DNA of 64,000 bases from Sialis fuliginosa (GCA_961205875.1 OY540813.1:20617001-20681000); one strand, 5' to 3'. Shown: positions 46,144 to 58,980, counted from the stretch's first letter. A program made the numbers and translations. The notes: a model not told the origin generated them from the sequence alone.

Positions 46144-46500
46144 CGTTCACGACTGACCAAAAACAGTGAACAACGAGCTTTGATTGGTTGATTCATGGAA
46201 TTTCTGGTGGAATGTACCAGAAATTTAAAGAATGTCATTTTTAAGCGTCTAAGGAAGTGAGAAAGAAGTAACTAGAAAGAGATAGGAAGTAGTGTTCTGG
46301 CAGAAACGCTCAACATGAAGTGAACATAAAAGTTTTTTGGTTAGCCTGGTCACTAATTTCTATCTCATTCTAGTTAGTTCTTTTTCACTTCCTTACACGC
46401 TAAAAAATGAAATTCTTTTAATTTCTGGTATATTCCACCAGAAATTCCACGAATCAATCAATCAAAGCTCGTTGTTCCGTTTTTTGGTCAGACGTGAACG
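46144..46500. mobile_element. Fold-back MITE, ~150 bp arms
   Basis: Arms 46144-46294 and 46351-46500 are inverted copies (about 85% by eye) around a 56 bp spacer. Shared blocks, read inward: CGTTCACG(A)(T)CTGACCAAAA, AACAACGAGCTTTGATTG, GGAATTTCTGGTGGAAT, (T)ACCAGAAATT, TAAGGAAGTGA(G/A)AAAGAA and TAACTAGAA. The plus frame 46337-46576 falls in the right arm and is a by-product. Confidence 0.85.
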
Positions 46501-46509
46501 CTCCCATTT

Positions 46510-47260
46510 ATATCGAGAAGTCAAAGACTACATGTTCTTTTTTTATATAAATTATGAAGATTTAAATATAATTTAAATAATGATGTAATCTAATATTATT
46601 ATGATAGGTACATATATATATTTTTTTTAGATTTTTGAATTAAGTAACACAGTTGATATTAATAATATACATATAGTAAAATAATCATAGTTACACAATT
46701 TATGCTATAATCTAAATGAAAACAAAATATTGTAAAATATTATTAATAAAATGATTTACCCTAAAAATTGGTAAAAAATAATCATGCTACCACAATTTGG
46801 AATACATTTAGAATTGATGATACCTCAAAACAACTAAAACAAACCCAAACAGTAAGTCGAAGTGAACCAAACGGAACACGTGTATATGACAGATACAACT
46901 ATAAATCATAATATTCATGAAATTCGTTCAGTACAGAATTAGTATTTAGATGCGTCTATCTCCGTGTACAAAGAGATTATGAATACAGCAACAAATTTGT
47001 ATGTTAATACATATTGATTTTATAAGATTCATGCTGGATTGTATAAGGGAAAAAAATGCAGAATTAGTTTATCATTCTACTTACTAATTGTAATAAACGC
47101 GGTGCTAAATCACTTAGTAACTAAATAATGCTAGATTTCGACCTAAGTGAAATTTAATAACATTTTAAATATTTATATGTGTCGATAAAGAGAGTACGCT
47201 ATATACACTACAAAATGAGAAACATGAATGAAACACTATTTAAGCCCTTTACTTCTCTAT
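46510..47260. other. AT-rich DNA without recognised feature
   Basis: No frame or repeat. Confidence 0.5.
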
Positions 47261-47269
47261 CTACCGAGG

Positions 47270-47401
47270 ATTTTGTCCACTACTTGTCTCGTAGACGGAA
47301 TCAGTAAATCCGTCTCTTTGGTAACCAACGGTTAGAAGGACTACACACCGAGACGAGACAAAAATATTTATAAAAAATCTCGTCGAGAGTCTCGGCCCTA
47401 G
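47270..47401 (-). mobile_element. hAT-like end fragment (CTAGGGCCGAGACTCTCGAC)
   Basis: Read on the minus strand from 47401: CTAGGGCCGAGACTCTCGAC, with GTCTCGTCTCGGTGTG further in. It shares TAGGGC plus GAGACGAGA phrases with the ends near 39.6, 40.15 and 60.2 kb. Confidence 0.35.
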
Positions 47402-47860
47402 TGGCTAAATCGAGATGTATCAAAATACGAACATATTTTGATTACTCACTATGTAAAATCTTAATTGACTATTCGAAACTGGTTAGGTTAGATTAACTCC
47501 AGATTGGAGTTTTTAAGGGTAAAATGTTTTATGCTAGAGAAAAAAAAAATTAAACGGATAATTAACCATAATCTTTCGTTAACTTTTATAATCAGCTTTT
47601 GTGCAATTTATCATGATTGTTTTAATATTTATAATTCATATTTACCTAAATCAAGTTCATATTCTAATAGTCTAAAAAATATATTTCATTATTTCCTTAT
47701 TATTTTGCCTACCAAATCAAAACACAATTTACACTTGTGAGTTGACCAAAACATGACTAACCATACCTCGACAGCGATTCACAGATCCAAAAAATGTTTT
47801 ATTAACGTTCCAACAGGAAGTTATTGTAATCGGTCAGAAAATCGAAACCAATATTTTCAA

Positions 47861-48053
47861 CATATTTTTATTTTTCAAGATCACTATAGTATATTTACAT
47901 AATTTTCAGAAAGATGTATTTGTGTGTATGTGTACGTACGTATGTGTCATTTTTCCCTGCACGAAATCTCGCTAGGTATATGAAAAACAATAAATAATCA
48001 GTATTTAAGTATTGATAGTCATATCATAATGGGGAGTTGGTTGTGTGGGCCTC
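47861..48053 (+). repeat. Dispersed repeat, short copy of the 6-719 family
   Basis: See the copy at the start of the window. This one joins the GT-rich part directly to AACAATAAATAATCAGTATT, then AAGTATTGATA and GTTGGTTGTGTG. The long copy may have gained an insertion, or this one lost about 520 bp. Confidence 0.6.
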
Positions 48054-48151
48054 AAGTGATATTTGATTTCTGTGTTATTTTTAGTAACTTACGAAAATGG
48101 TATTGAAAAAGTCTGTCAGACTTGGTACTAACGTTGATGTTATACTTCTGT

Positions 48152-49307
48152 TATACAAAATGATTCAGGACTTTCGGACCAAACTTGAACAGTAGATAGT
48201 TGATATAAACATGTGTCCAGAAATTTTTCGTGAGAGAGCTATTATAGCCCTTCGAAGATTTTACTTTTATTTAATATCTTGATAACCCATTGTGGTACAG
48301 TTATACAATTTGATAACCGATTTAGTGTTAATAATAATTGTTATCGATTTCCAGTATAAAACAATTATAATTTAGACCAGAGCTGTATGGGGCCAGTTGG
48401 TCTATCAATATTTATCTAGTATTTGTTTGTCCATACTATTTTTCTTGAGTTGGGCGTAAAATACACAGAAATATACTTTGCTCATTTGTCATAGGTACAC
48501 CGTTTACAAGAAATATCGATGCAAAAGAAAGCATGCAGAATTTTAGTTAAGACGGATGCTTCAAATTACACAAAATAAATTTATGTTCTTATTCTATGAT
48601 AAAAAAAACCCAAAAACTTAATATAAATATAACTCCAAAAAATTCATCCTTGTCAACAAATAGTCATTTTAAGTATCGCTTTTTAGTTTAGTTGTAAATT
48701 ACTTGTAACAGTAATAGGACTGGCTATAGGTATAAAAGGACACGTATTAGAAGGTATATTTACATTAACTTCTTTTTACTTTTAATCAAAGAGCAGGAAT
48801 ATATGTAAATTTATTCTGTGCAGTTTGAAGCATCCGCATGTAAAATTATGGATGCTTAATTTTGCATCGATATTTCTCATAAGCGGTTTATCCTATGATC
48901 TTATGACAAATGAGCAAAGTAGGGTATTTTAAGGTGTATTTTGTGTCATATATTCTTATATTAGTGCCCAATTTTAAATTTTAATTTAAAGAACAAAAGA
49001 ATACTAGAAAAAAATTGATGGGCCCACTGGCCCCCTACAACCCTGGTCTAAATTAATATTGATTGATACTGAAAATCGATAATACTTATTAATACTAAAC
49101 CTTGTAGTAAATTTCATAACTGTAACACAATAGGTTTTCAAGATATTAAATAAAAACTAATTTTAGGTAAAATCTTTGGTGTGCTGTAGTTTCCTTAAGA
49201 AGAATTTCCGGATACATGTTCATTGTTCATGTAAAGTTTTTTCCTTAAAATATTTTTCTCAATTTACAGATCAAGTTTGGCACGACAGTGCTGAATCAGC
49301 CTGTATA
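48152..49307. mobile_element. Large fold-back element with nested inner termini, 1156 bp
   Basis: The left arm from TATACAAAATGATTCAGG (48152) is mirrored by the right end (read inward TATACAGGCTGATTCAGC from 49307). Similarity continues inward for about 450-500 bp: AAACTTGA, CATGT(G/A)TCC(A/G)GAAAT, AAGATTTTAC, TTTATTTAATATCTTGA, ATTTAGACCAG(A/G)G(C/T)TGTA(T/G)GGGGCC, CTTTGCTCATTTGTCATA and GAAATATCGATGCAAAA. The spacer of about 195 bp is near 48597-48790. The inner ATTTAGACCAG...CTGGTCTAAAT pair (48369 and 49054) looks like the border of an older element now buried in both arms. The arms are more diverged (about 70-80% by eye) than those at 31.9-33.5 kb. No coding frame. Confidence 0.82.
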
Positions 49308-49309
49308 TT

Positions 49310-50390
49310 TTATTATGGCATTATAACAAGATAAAAAATTCAATTTTTTTTAAACTAACAAAAATGATTTATTTATATGTAATTTTATTAAATTTTTGAT
49401 AAAACAAACATTTTTACAAATTTATATCAATGGTTAAAAAAATTTTATACTTATGGTTAATAATTTTCAAAAAAATATTTTCTTAAATTATTAAAAGTGT
49501 TTACCATATAAATGTTGTATTAAAATTATTTCGTATAACACTTCTCCAAAATATAAAAAATTAAATTACTTTTTCGTTCTAGCAAGGAGAGACTTTATAG
49601 TCTACAAAAATATGGCAAAATGAATATATGTTATACGAGGCACACATGTGCATTGTACATATACATAGGTACAAACATATACATTCATACATACACAAAG
49701 TAATTTATGTTTTTATATTTATACATTCGCATATAAATATTTCAGTGGCAAACGTAGCTCTCTCATGAGATTGTAGTTTTTCCACCTCAGTTTGTATACT
49801 GGTTGTTTTTGTTGATTTTGTTGAGCGGTATATATATTATTTGTTTTCTTTTTGTTTCGTCGGAACAATTTCAAAAGTTTCCATTGACCAATACAAATTG
49901 CGTTAATATAAAACGTACGCCAATAGAGTATTTATTATTTCCGACTTGAATTTATATATTGCAAAATTAATTTTATTTGAAGCAGTATTATATTATAATG
50001 GCATATTTTCATTTAATACTTGTTTGTATTTATGTGTTTATAAACCTTGCGGCAATTATTTTATTGTTTTGAACAAAAAATTATGTGTATTTGACAGAAC
50101 GTTTTATGTGAGTCTAATTATACAGTACGCAAAATTAACAAAAGAAAAGAGATAATTAGAAAATATTTTTGTGCTTATAATATATTTTTGATTAACTTAC
50201 ATTAGGTGTTATTATTGATTTCTGTTATAAACCTAATGTGTTGATAAGTAAATAATTATTATAATTAGTATATTAAGTAATCCTAATCTTTTGGAATTTA
50301 TATGGTCACTTATTGGTTACCTCTACGAATAAAGAAATACTCTCTAGACAGAATTTAAAAAAAGTGACATAAAACCAAGTAATTTAGTTT
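49310..50390. other. AT-rich DNA without recognised gene
   Basis: The 69-codon frame 49946-50155 is biased. No repeats. Confidence 0.45.
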
Positions 50391-50392
50391 AT

Positions 50393-50725
50393 CTATCTAA
50401 ACCAAAAACATATAACGACTTTAAAAAGACTCCGATAATAAATTAAATGAAGCTTAAAACAAAAAATCGAATGAAGTGAAAAGTAGTATAACGTCGTACA
50501 TAAAAATAGTGCTTTATATATTAGATTTCCGAAATAGTGAAACAACATCTTATGTCTACCATTTTGAATTTGGCAATCGCACCCCGGGGGACAGCCCAAA
50601 GGAGTTTCCAAATCTCCTATCGTCTTAAATTGACGATGTTCTCGTGAAAGTAACTCGCTAGTCAATGGAAAGACGACATGTGTGCTGCTTCTCTCTCTTT
50701 CACGCACATCCACGTTCTAGCGCAG
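50393..50725 (-). other. GC-rich island with minus-strand frame, possible first exon
   Basis: The minus-strand frame opens MDVRERERSSTHVVFPLTSE and continues LLSREHRQFKTIGDLETPLG, then CPPGCDCQIQNG before turning into biased hydrophobic sequence. The first 55 codons coincide with a GC-rich patch (50560-50713) including CACCCCGGGGGACAG. NGR spans AATGGTAGAC, a weak donor, so an exon ending there is conceivable. No family is recognised. It may equally be a noncoding island. Confidence 0.2.
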
Positions 50726-51189
50726 TTTATTGATTACGTATATAGTTTATCATGTTCATATTTCAAAATATTATGTCTCGTTATATATTATATACGATAC
50801 TGTGATAAGATTTACTTTTGTAGTTAACGTGCTTTAATTAAATTGAGTAATATTGGGTTTGTACGTGAATGGCAGTTGATAGTTGCATATTTACTACGTG
50901 TGGAAATAAGTATGTATATTTATGTAAATTAAATCCACTTTATTTTTCAAAATGTGATTCGATCTACTATTTGAGATTGAATAAGTAGTAAAATGTTTTA
51001 TTCATTTTAAAATCCAGAACTTTTATTTAAATCAGATCGGCTGGTATAGATCATAATCGACCTTTTAGCCATTCCTGAGAGTAAATTTTCACCTTTTAGC
51101 CATTGTTATCGCAGCTATTAAAAATATCTAAAAAATGAGGTCATAAAAAAAAATATATAGGTATATATATCACTATCTTGGCTCATTTC

Positions 51190-51330
51190 CCGTTACATAT
51201 TTGCCATCTTCAACCATCTATCTTCCCAATATTTTTCTCTTAATCCTTTCTTTGCCATGTTTTGGTCCGTCGTATCTTATCGTGGGTCGATCTATTTTCT
51301 TCTTTGCCTAGATACTGATTCAAAATCACT
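51190..51330 (-). pseudogene. Possible LINE C-terminal fossil (very tentative)
   Basis: Two minus frames, each broken, read KKIDRPTIRYDG and then MAKKGLREKYWEDRW. This is the G/DRP..R(W/Y).D ... W order often seen near the C-terminus of LINE proteins. The match is short and needs a frameshift, so chance is likely. Confidence 0.12.
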
Positions 51331-51339
51331 TAACGCCAA

Positions 51340-51630
51340 AAAAAAAACCTCTGAACGTGGGCGGTACCATCCTAGTGTTTTCTAGTCATCATCTCTGTTA
51401 CGGCTAATATGCATGGATGAGATAATTCGCTTATTAGCCGGCTTATATACAGACGCTTTGGACAATACACGAACGTGTTCAAGTTTCGCACATTAACTAT
51501 CGTAAACCGGATAGAATGCATAGTATACAAGGACCACTGGATAAAACTTTAAAATATTTATTATTGCATATTCAGTTGTTATTTTTGAAAATTTCAACAG
51601 GATATTAAAAATAATAATCGTTTTTAAGGG
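51340..51630. other. No recognised feature
   Basis: Moderate GC at 51340-51540 with no frame or repeat found. Confidence 0.35.
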
Positions 51631-51687
51631 GGGCCGGGGTATAGCTGTCCCGCTAAGAGGTGAATATTTATTTGTTTTGAATCATGC

Positions 51688-51898
51688 CCTCTCCCACCCC
51701 CCAAAAAATGTTATAAATTTAAAGCAAATTAAATAATAGAATTTAAGGGGTAATATGGATCATGTTCCCCCCCCTACAATTTTTATTTATTTAAAGCAAA
51801 TTAAATAATACAATTTTTATTTTTGGAGGGGGTATATTACATAATCACCCCTCACCCCCTCTCAAAGATATTATTAATTTATATAAATTAAATATGTC
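51688..51898 (+). repeat. Diverged tandem repeat, about 75-80 bp units with C-runs
   Basis: Units start at the C-rich blocks CTCCCACCCCCC (51691), CCCCCCCCTAC (51767) and CCCCTCACCCCC (51848). The first two share TTTAAAGCAAATTAAATAAT, then A(G/C)AATTT. The third is shorter and more diverged (AATTTATATAAATTAAAT). Confidence 0.6.
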
Positions 51899-51899
51899 A

Positions 51900-52770
51900 T
51901 TGATATTTTTCTATACCAAAATATATGCATTCTAATGCTGCTGTTTTCGAAAAAAAACCTGTCAAAACTACACAGAAATCAAATACGTAACCCCAATCTG
52001 CCATTCAAAACGATTAAAAATGTTTCAGTTTTCGAACATTGTAACGAAATTTGTTTTTACCACTACAATTCTAACCTATCATTAACGTTTAATATGCATA
52101 GTATCCGTATTATTCTTAAAATATGTTTTTAATGCCACATTATCCGCCTGCCTTGGTTATTTTGTATATTTGCGGCTAGAATACATACTATCGTATTTCG
52201 TCTATTAGCTGTAACATCTCTACTTCCATCTTCCTCCAAATCTATCCCATTCTTACTTTATCCATTCATATATACTGTACACATCGACTTATAAAATTTA
52301 ATTTCACCGTTCTTATGTTATCACTTTTATTTGTCATAGGCCATAATGGTGTGTTTAGAAATAGACAAAACACAAACATGTTTTTTTTTTATAAATCATT
52401 TAAAAATATAAAGGTTTTCGTTTTAAAAAAACGTGTTTGTATGTTATGTCAGTTTATGTAAAACATGAAAAAAAATATTAACTTGTGGTAGGTGTAAGAT
52501 TAATTACGAACGCAAAATTTAATTTTTTTATCATTTTAAATAGATGAGCTAATTTTTAGTGATCTCCATTAAATATATATTTTAAATATACTTCATCCTA
52601 ATTTATGTGGCACGCCAAAACACCTATAAACTTTATGCAACTTGTATACGCGATGCTATTATTTCAAATAAAACTGTTCTTGTACTAGCGGAAAACACAC
52701 AAAAATAAATCTTCACGAATAAACTCATCCCTTCTACACCGGCAATGCTTTCGTACGTGAGTATCTTACA
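51900..52770. other. AT-rich DNA without recognised gene
   Basis: The 65-codon frame 51935-52132 has no domain and biased composition. No repeats. Confidence 0.4.
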
Positions 52771-52779
52771 TCTCTATTT

Positions 52780-53000
52780 ATATTAACTGACCGTCGTCTC
52801 AAAAGAGGTTAAAGACTACCACTTCTACTCTCACCCCCACCAACCCCCGAGCGTTTCCTTCCTGCCATCGCCGCCCCGCATAACTGCATTACAGACGCTT
52901 TTTACGTCGCCCGTGTCCGTTTCTTTTTCGAAACACAAGCGGAAATGGGGCTCATAAACTTGCCACTTATTGCCGCTCACTAACGGTGTTGTATAACCGG
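52780..53000. promoter_or_regulatory. GC-rich island, candidate conserved noncoding element
   Basis: ACTCTCACCCCCACCAACCC, CCATCGCCGCCCCGCATAAC, GCTTTTTACGTCGCCCGTG, CACAAGCGGAAATGGGGC and CTTATTGCCGCTCACTAACG lie in sequence in about 200 bp. No frame over 60 codons. Strong contrast with the surrounding AT-rich DNA. Confidence 0.3.
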
Positions 53001-53009
53001 TTCAATTCG

Positions 53010-53935
53010 TTGTTTTAAACATTTTAATTTGAAATTTTAATCCAAATGATAATGATGTTATACTTTGTTTGTTTCTTTACTGTACAATAGGTTTAATATT
53101 AATAGTTTTAGTGATTAAAAAAAAAGTATAAAATCAATATGTATATTATGTTTAATATGAGCGTCTACGAGAAAATTTATTTTTGGAAACTTATATTGAA
53201 AATTGATTAACAAGCAGGTAGAAAAATCGATATCTATGACGCGCATAGAGTACCATACACACCAAACGATTTGAAGCTGTTTTCCTTTGTATTCATCTGA
53301 AAGGACCAAAAATGTCACGGGAAGCGACTACAAAATACCTGCAGTAGTAAAATACCTTTGTGAACCAGTTCATAAACAACACACATCGTCCATGATCTGC
53401 TACACCACGGTAAGATACGAAATATATCAAAGAAAGAAGGTAAACAAACCATAGAGTAATTTTTTACAAACATATCGCTGCGACAAAGATAAACCATATT
53501 TAAGTAAAAAGTAGGTATTATTTTATCATCTGAGAATATTCGAACTCATCTACGAACTTATACCTGAAATACCGGAGCGCTACTCCCAGAAAAAATATAT
53601 CATTTAAAATAGCTTGGACACATGAAAATATCAATCGCGATTGAGAGAATGTAGTATTTTCGATGAAGTTTCTCTTTGGGTACGTATAGCATTGTGACTA
53701 ACTTGTTCTACACCAACACATATGAGTAAATTTTTCCTAAACGGACCGTGAAACTCTCGGTAAAGGTACATGTTTAGGTATGATTTTCAAGCCAAATTTT
53801 TTAGTGGAAAACACGTTTCAAAGTTGTATGGCGGTAATTGTCAACGACACGCAGCGGTAATCGGACTAATTACACATACCGACAAAAAAATACTTTTGTT
53901 CTGTTGTCTTTATTTCAATAAGTGATTTCGGGTTT
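53010..53935. other. Mixed DNA, no recognised gene
   Basis: Two short minus frames (53115-53318 and 53315-53497) show somewhat mixed composition (for example FLVLSDEYKGKQLQIVWCVW) but no domain. 53270-53330 and 53560-53900 are slightly GC-richer. Confidence 0.3.
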
Positions 53936-53942
53936 TTTGGCG

Positions 53943-54184
53943 TAATAGCACTATATTTTGTCAATAAAATGAATTTTTAATTTTTACTGTACGATTTTTT
54001 TTTCACCGAAATATACTAGTTTGAAGATATTGTTTTATTTAATGTAGTCAAGTCCATTGCATGTGTCACTTATATCTTCTTTATTAATAATAATAATAAA
54101 ATATCATATCTTTAACTAGCATATTTCGGCGAACAAAAATAAGTAAAAAATAAATATTCATTTTAATAACGAAAGATACTACTA
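53943..54184. mobile_element. MITE with ~95 bp imperfect inverted repeats, 242 bp
   Basis: The left arm runs TAATAG(C)A(C)TAT... AAAATGAAT...; its best-kept block is CACCGAAATATACTAGTTTG, then AAGATATTG. The right arm mirrors it: CAATATCTT-like ATCATATCTTTAACTAGCAT, then ATTTCGGCGAAC. The left half lies at 53943-54043, the right at 54090-54184. No coding frame. Confidence 0.7.
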
Positions 54185-54189
54185 CATTT

Positions 54190-54670
54190 CATACTGTGAA
54201 CAAAAAATTTAGAAAAATATTACCTACTTGGTAATAAATTCTTAAACATTATCAAAATCGTCATTTTGACACTTTTTGGTAAGTTTATCTTTTACGTTTA
54301 CCTTTTTTGTAAGGTCTTTTCGCTGTTTAAACAATATCTGACCGAAGTACCGACTGGCACCTTGCACTTTTATAATCGGGACAACCACCACAATAAGATT
54401 AAAACAAAAAATTCAATCGAAAAAATATATATATGTTCTGGTCTAATAGAAAATATATATACTTACGAGCATTTTGTAAAATAGATCAACCTTCAATAAT
54501 TCTACCGAGAACTAAACGAAAATATTTAAGAAAATAAATAATAAGTAAGTACCTACTTACCTAAAAATAAAAAAATAGCATCGTTGTTTATCAAAAATAC
54601 TCATAATATGAGTAGATACATTACATATTTATAAAATCACCAAATTGAGGTGATGTTTTTATTATACATA
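54190..54670. other. AT-rich DNA without recognised feature
   Basis: The 72-codon frame 54266-54484 is biased and unsupported. Confidence 0.4.
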
Positions 54671-54679
54671 TACTCAATG

Positions 54680-54850
54680 ATTACCTCCTGTACGAGTCCA
54701 TGGGACTGTAACGCTGTCGCTGGCGTGATCTGGACCCCACGCTTCTGTTCTGTTGTGCCCCTTTTTATTCGTCTACTTACAGGGATGGGGCTAGGGCAGT
54801 GGCTGGATGTTGTGGTTTATGAAAGGATTGTTTGCTGGTTAAATAAATGA
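54680..54850 (+). other. GC-rich patch with a possible terminal exon
   Basis: The acceptor-like CCCCTTTTTATTCGTCTACT, then TACAG, is followed by an open frame GMGLGQWLDVVVYERIVCWL, then NK and stop (end 54850), with AATAAA overlapping the end. The whole frame is 66 codons from 54650. The structure fits a last exon, but no upstream exon or family can be named. Coincidence is quite possible. Confidence 0.15.
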
Positions 54851-54859
54851 AAGCGATCT

Positions 54860-57520
54860 AAACTGAAAAGACTCGGTATTCTCGAATTTAACTAAGTTTC
54901 ACTATACTTGCTTGTAACTCATTTTGTTATGAGTTAGCTATGAAGACCTATAAATCTGGATACAATAAAAGTCATTTAAAAATGTATTATTTTAACTTTG
55001 AAATTAATTATTTGTTTTGTATTAGAAAATATATATTGCAATTATAGAAGTTTCACACGGGGATGTCTGATTTTTTTTTAATTCCAAGATGGTCATCATT
55101 TAGTAAATTTTCTCGGCTTTAAAATGATTTAAAAAAATGGTTGTCACATTTTTTGATGCTGAAATTGAATGAAAAAAGTACCCTATTAGTTTTAAAAAAG
55201 TACCTATTTTACTTTTAAATTTTTAATAAGATTTTTAAATTTCATTAAAAAAATTAATTTAAATTAATTTTATAGTCATTTGAAGATATTGACCGATTTC
55301 TAAAAATTGTGTGCATTATGTTTGCATACTAACACCAATGCACATGTTTTTTCGTTAACGATTTGTGTAGGTATTGTACTATCAGCCCTGCTTTCTGTTT
55401 GTAAATAATACAAGAATATGTGTTGTTGTTTATGTTTTATAGCGAATTTTAGTAACACTGTACATGAAAGTATAATGTCGTGATATAATTTATAGAATAT
55501 TGTTATTTATTTCTTTTATACGTTAACATGAAATTACGTTGTTGGTTACTTTAGCGTATTAATTTGAAATCATATGTTGAAATCAGTTTTCTTTCTTTTA
55601 AATATTCTTAATTATTTTAATGGTAATAAGTCATATCAAATTAACTACAAAAATGCGATTTTCAGAAGAACGATTTGACATTGTTATGTGTACTTATTTT
55701 GTTTAAATTACCATATATTTTAACGTATTTTTTTAATAAATAAATATTATATAACATGTATAGTCCAAACAAAAGAACATAAAACTAAACGACCTAAGAT
55801 CACCCAATTATAATCGTCGTCCAAAGACGAACAATGTATGTTATACCCTTTGTGATTGCCCTCCGAGTACAACATAGTGTTTTTTTATTTTAAAAATTTT
55901 ATTAATTTTTTTCTGATTTACTTTATGTACACAAGACCATAATAAAATTACCTCTGATGAGTCATAAGTACTCGTACCTCTATAATATGCTACAAGCACA
56001 AATCAAATTCGATATACCAATTTAAATTTAAAATCACATTACTCCCACCTTCATGAAAAAAACGTAATATATTATATAAATTTTCGTAGTTTTATGTTTT
56101 TGTGTTGAAAATTATATTATGTAATAATATATGTAGTCCCAGCCCATTTGTATATGCACTATTGTTATTCATTTGCTTTCAAAAAGGATAAAGAAAATGT
56201 TACAAAATGTATAATAATATGTACTTTGTACATTATTGTACTTCCTTGTGTTTAATATATGTACTTATATTCAACATTAATTGGACACTAGACAGTACTT
56301 ATATAATAAACTAACAATAAGTTAAAAATTCTTTAATTGAACAAATATGTACTCGTAGCTTATATCTCGGATATATACAGGTATAATAATAATTATTCAT
56401 TACGAAATGCTAATATTTTAAATTTTGTTTCATTTTTTTATTTTCATTGTCTTGCTATATACCTACATATAATAACATTTTAGTATGTTTGAATATTTAA
56501 AAAAAAATAGTTAAAAATGTTCCAAATATATGAGAAAGCAACAAAAACTTACGCTTATTTCTAAAACGAAGATTCAATGTGCTTTTCACACGAATTGTTT
56601 TTTTTACACTTAACCGTTATCAGTTTATTTATTCGTACACTCTTATTTGCTATCTAAATGAAAATCAGAATTATTTTTTAACTTGACAAATTTAACACGT
56701 AATAAATAGTGCTAGCAAAACGCTATTACAATTGTCATGAATAACAATACAATAGTTTCTATTATTAAAATTTAAATTAATATTTGTTTAGTGTGTTTTA
56801 GACTTATTGTTTATTATTCAACTAAGACTATGCCATAATAGTCATAAAACAATAGTATAAATATAAAAAAATTAATTACCTACATAAATTTTATGATATT
56901 AAAATTTCTGAACTTATGTACAAATGAACATTAAATACTTGTATTGTAGTATTTTACGCCCATAAGTCATACTAAAATGAAAATACAAAATAACACAAAT
57001 AAATACACACTCGAATCCGAAGCGCAAATATTTTACTATTCAACCACATTCGTAATGAATAAATGAATACATTACCAACTGTGTCGCTATAAAATCACTA
57101 GATTGCTCTAGAAACTGCATACCTACCTAGATTTTATTGTACAAAACTGTTGAAATAACTGAATATCAAATGTTAACTTTTAAATATTTAAATCATAAAC
57201 AAATACTAATCAATATTGTTAATACAAAATTGCTCTGTCTGTACAGTTAAAATATTTTAGATATTTTGTCAATACAATATATGTATAATGTATTTTTTAG
57301 ATTTTCTCTAACTTAAAATAGAAACTTTCGAAACGATTTTGAAAGGACTTTCACTATAATAATTACCGTAATTAAACCAACAATTAATAATAAATAATTA
57401 GGTTTACTTTAGATAAAATTACAGTAATTATTTTTTAATAAAATTGTTTAAAAATGGAAATTTTAATCTATTTTTAATACCTATTTGTGATATTGATGTA
57501 ACTAAACTAAAATCTAATAT
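54860..57520. other. AT-rich DNA without recognised gene
   Basis: No frame above 60 codons, no paired repeats. A small hairpin CGTCGTCCAAAGACGA lies near 55817-55832. Confidence 0.5.
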
Positions 57521-57526
57521 ATAATT

Positions 57527-57580
57527 ATTAGGTCAGGCACGTATTAAAAATTACAATTGATATTTTCTTCTAAATGTATA
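57527..57580 (+). repeat. Fragment of the 20245-20585 repeat family
   Basis: TTATTAGGTCAGGCACGTAT, then TACAATTGATATTTTCT, corresponds to 20490-20545. Only this internal block is present here. Confidence 0.45.
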
Positions 57581-57599
57581 AAAATGATATAGATTTGAT

Positions 57600-58980
57600 T
57601 ATATTTATAACATAACATAAGTATTTAATGTTAGATATATATTACAAAATAACAATCATTTCTCATCCTCTAAAAAGAAAGACTTAAATTAATATATTTT
57701 TATTTAAGTTATTACTTTTAATAGACAACCGCAATGAAATTTAAAAAAATCAAAGTCTTTTCCAGAAATTATACACTACATCTAACAATTCCCTGAAAAA
57801 CTCTTCAAACGAGGTAGAAAAAATCCCGTAAAATGGCACTTGAAAAAGTAATGTAACCCACGTTTATCATCATTTTCTCCCTGCTTTATTTCAGTACCAG
57901 AAATGATGGCGCTAGCAGTACATTCTGTTTAACTATAAGCAATGGGTTTTCTTGTATTTTAAAATCTATGTCCAAATTATGTTTTCTTATATTATTGATA
58001 TTATTTAAACAAAAAATATATTTTTTTAAATCGGTCATTAATACGAATAATACTCATACTTAGCATTCCGTTTTAATAGTTTGTATTATTTTTCCCGATT
58101 TAAATTCAACTTAAAGAAAACTATTATATCTTATATTTATATAAGTATATAAAAACTATCTTCGTCTTTACGTTCATTATAAACTAACGTACAAAAGTAA
58201 AATAAAACTGAAAATGAACTTCTTTGTATTATAAAATATATTGGAATGAAGATAAATTATACTAACATCAGTTCCATTGTACGATAAATCATATTAAATA
58301 CAATATTGAAGTACATCTTTTGAGTTAGATATCTTTCGAGATGTTTATTCATAATAATGAATGTCACGTTCTAGAATGTAGAAAAGCTTTTTTTTCATTT
58401 AAAATTTCAGGACGTATTTATGACTAATATTTAAAGTTAAATTAATTTATACTAATGTCACTAAATTCGTAAAACCTAAGGTAACTACAACATATATCAT
58501 CTAGCAAATCACTTTATATAGGATATGTGAAAATAAGACCATTATAATAGTTAAACATTTTTAATACTCATAAAAGATATTGTAAAAATGTTTGTTTAGC
58601 GAAGTAATTTCAAAAACTATTTTCTTAGATTTTTCGTTAATCTAAAAAAGTAGAGTCGACCAGTTTTCATTCAAATTCGATTTTCACAAACTTAGTAGAC
58701 TTCTCCCATTTGATTAGTATATTTATTATATATTATAAATATATATTAATTATTTCTCCATGTACAGAACAAAGACATATATTTTGAAACTCATTTGCTA
58801 GATATAGAAGTACTCTTCGTTTATAGTAGATACTCATATATATGTATTTGTGCGATAAAATTTTTATGTAATCTATTGAAAATTGTATAAGTAAATTTTT
58901 GGACATTAAATATTTGATATTCCGATTTTTAGTATTAAAATATATTAAATGGACGTATATTTGTGTTTTTATTTAAAATG
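57600..58980. other. AT-rich DNA without recognised gene
   Basis: CTCCCTGCTTTATTTCAGTA near 57879 looks like an acceptor, but no coding frame follows it. No repeats recognised. Confidence 0.4.
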
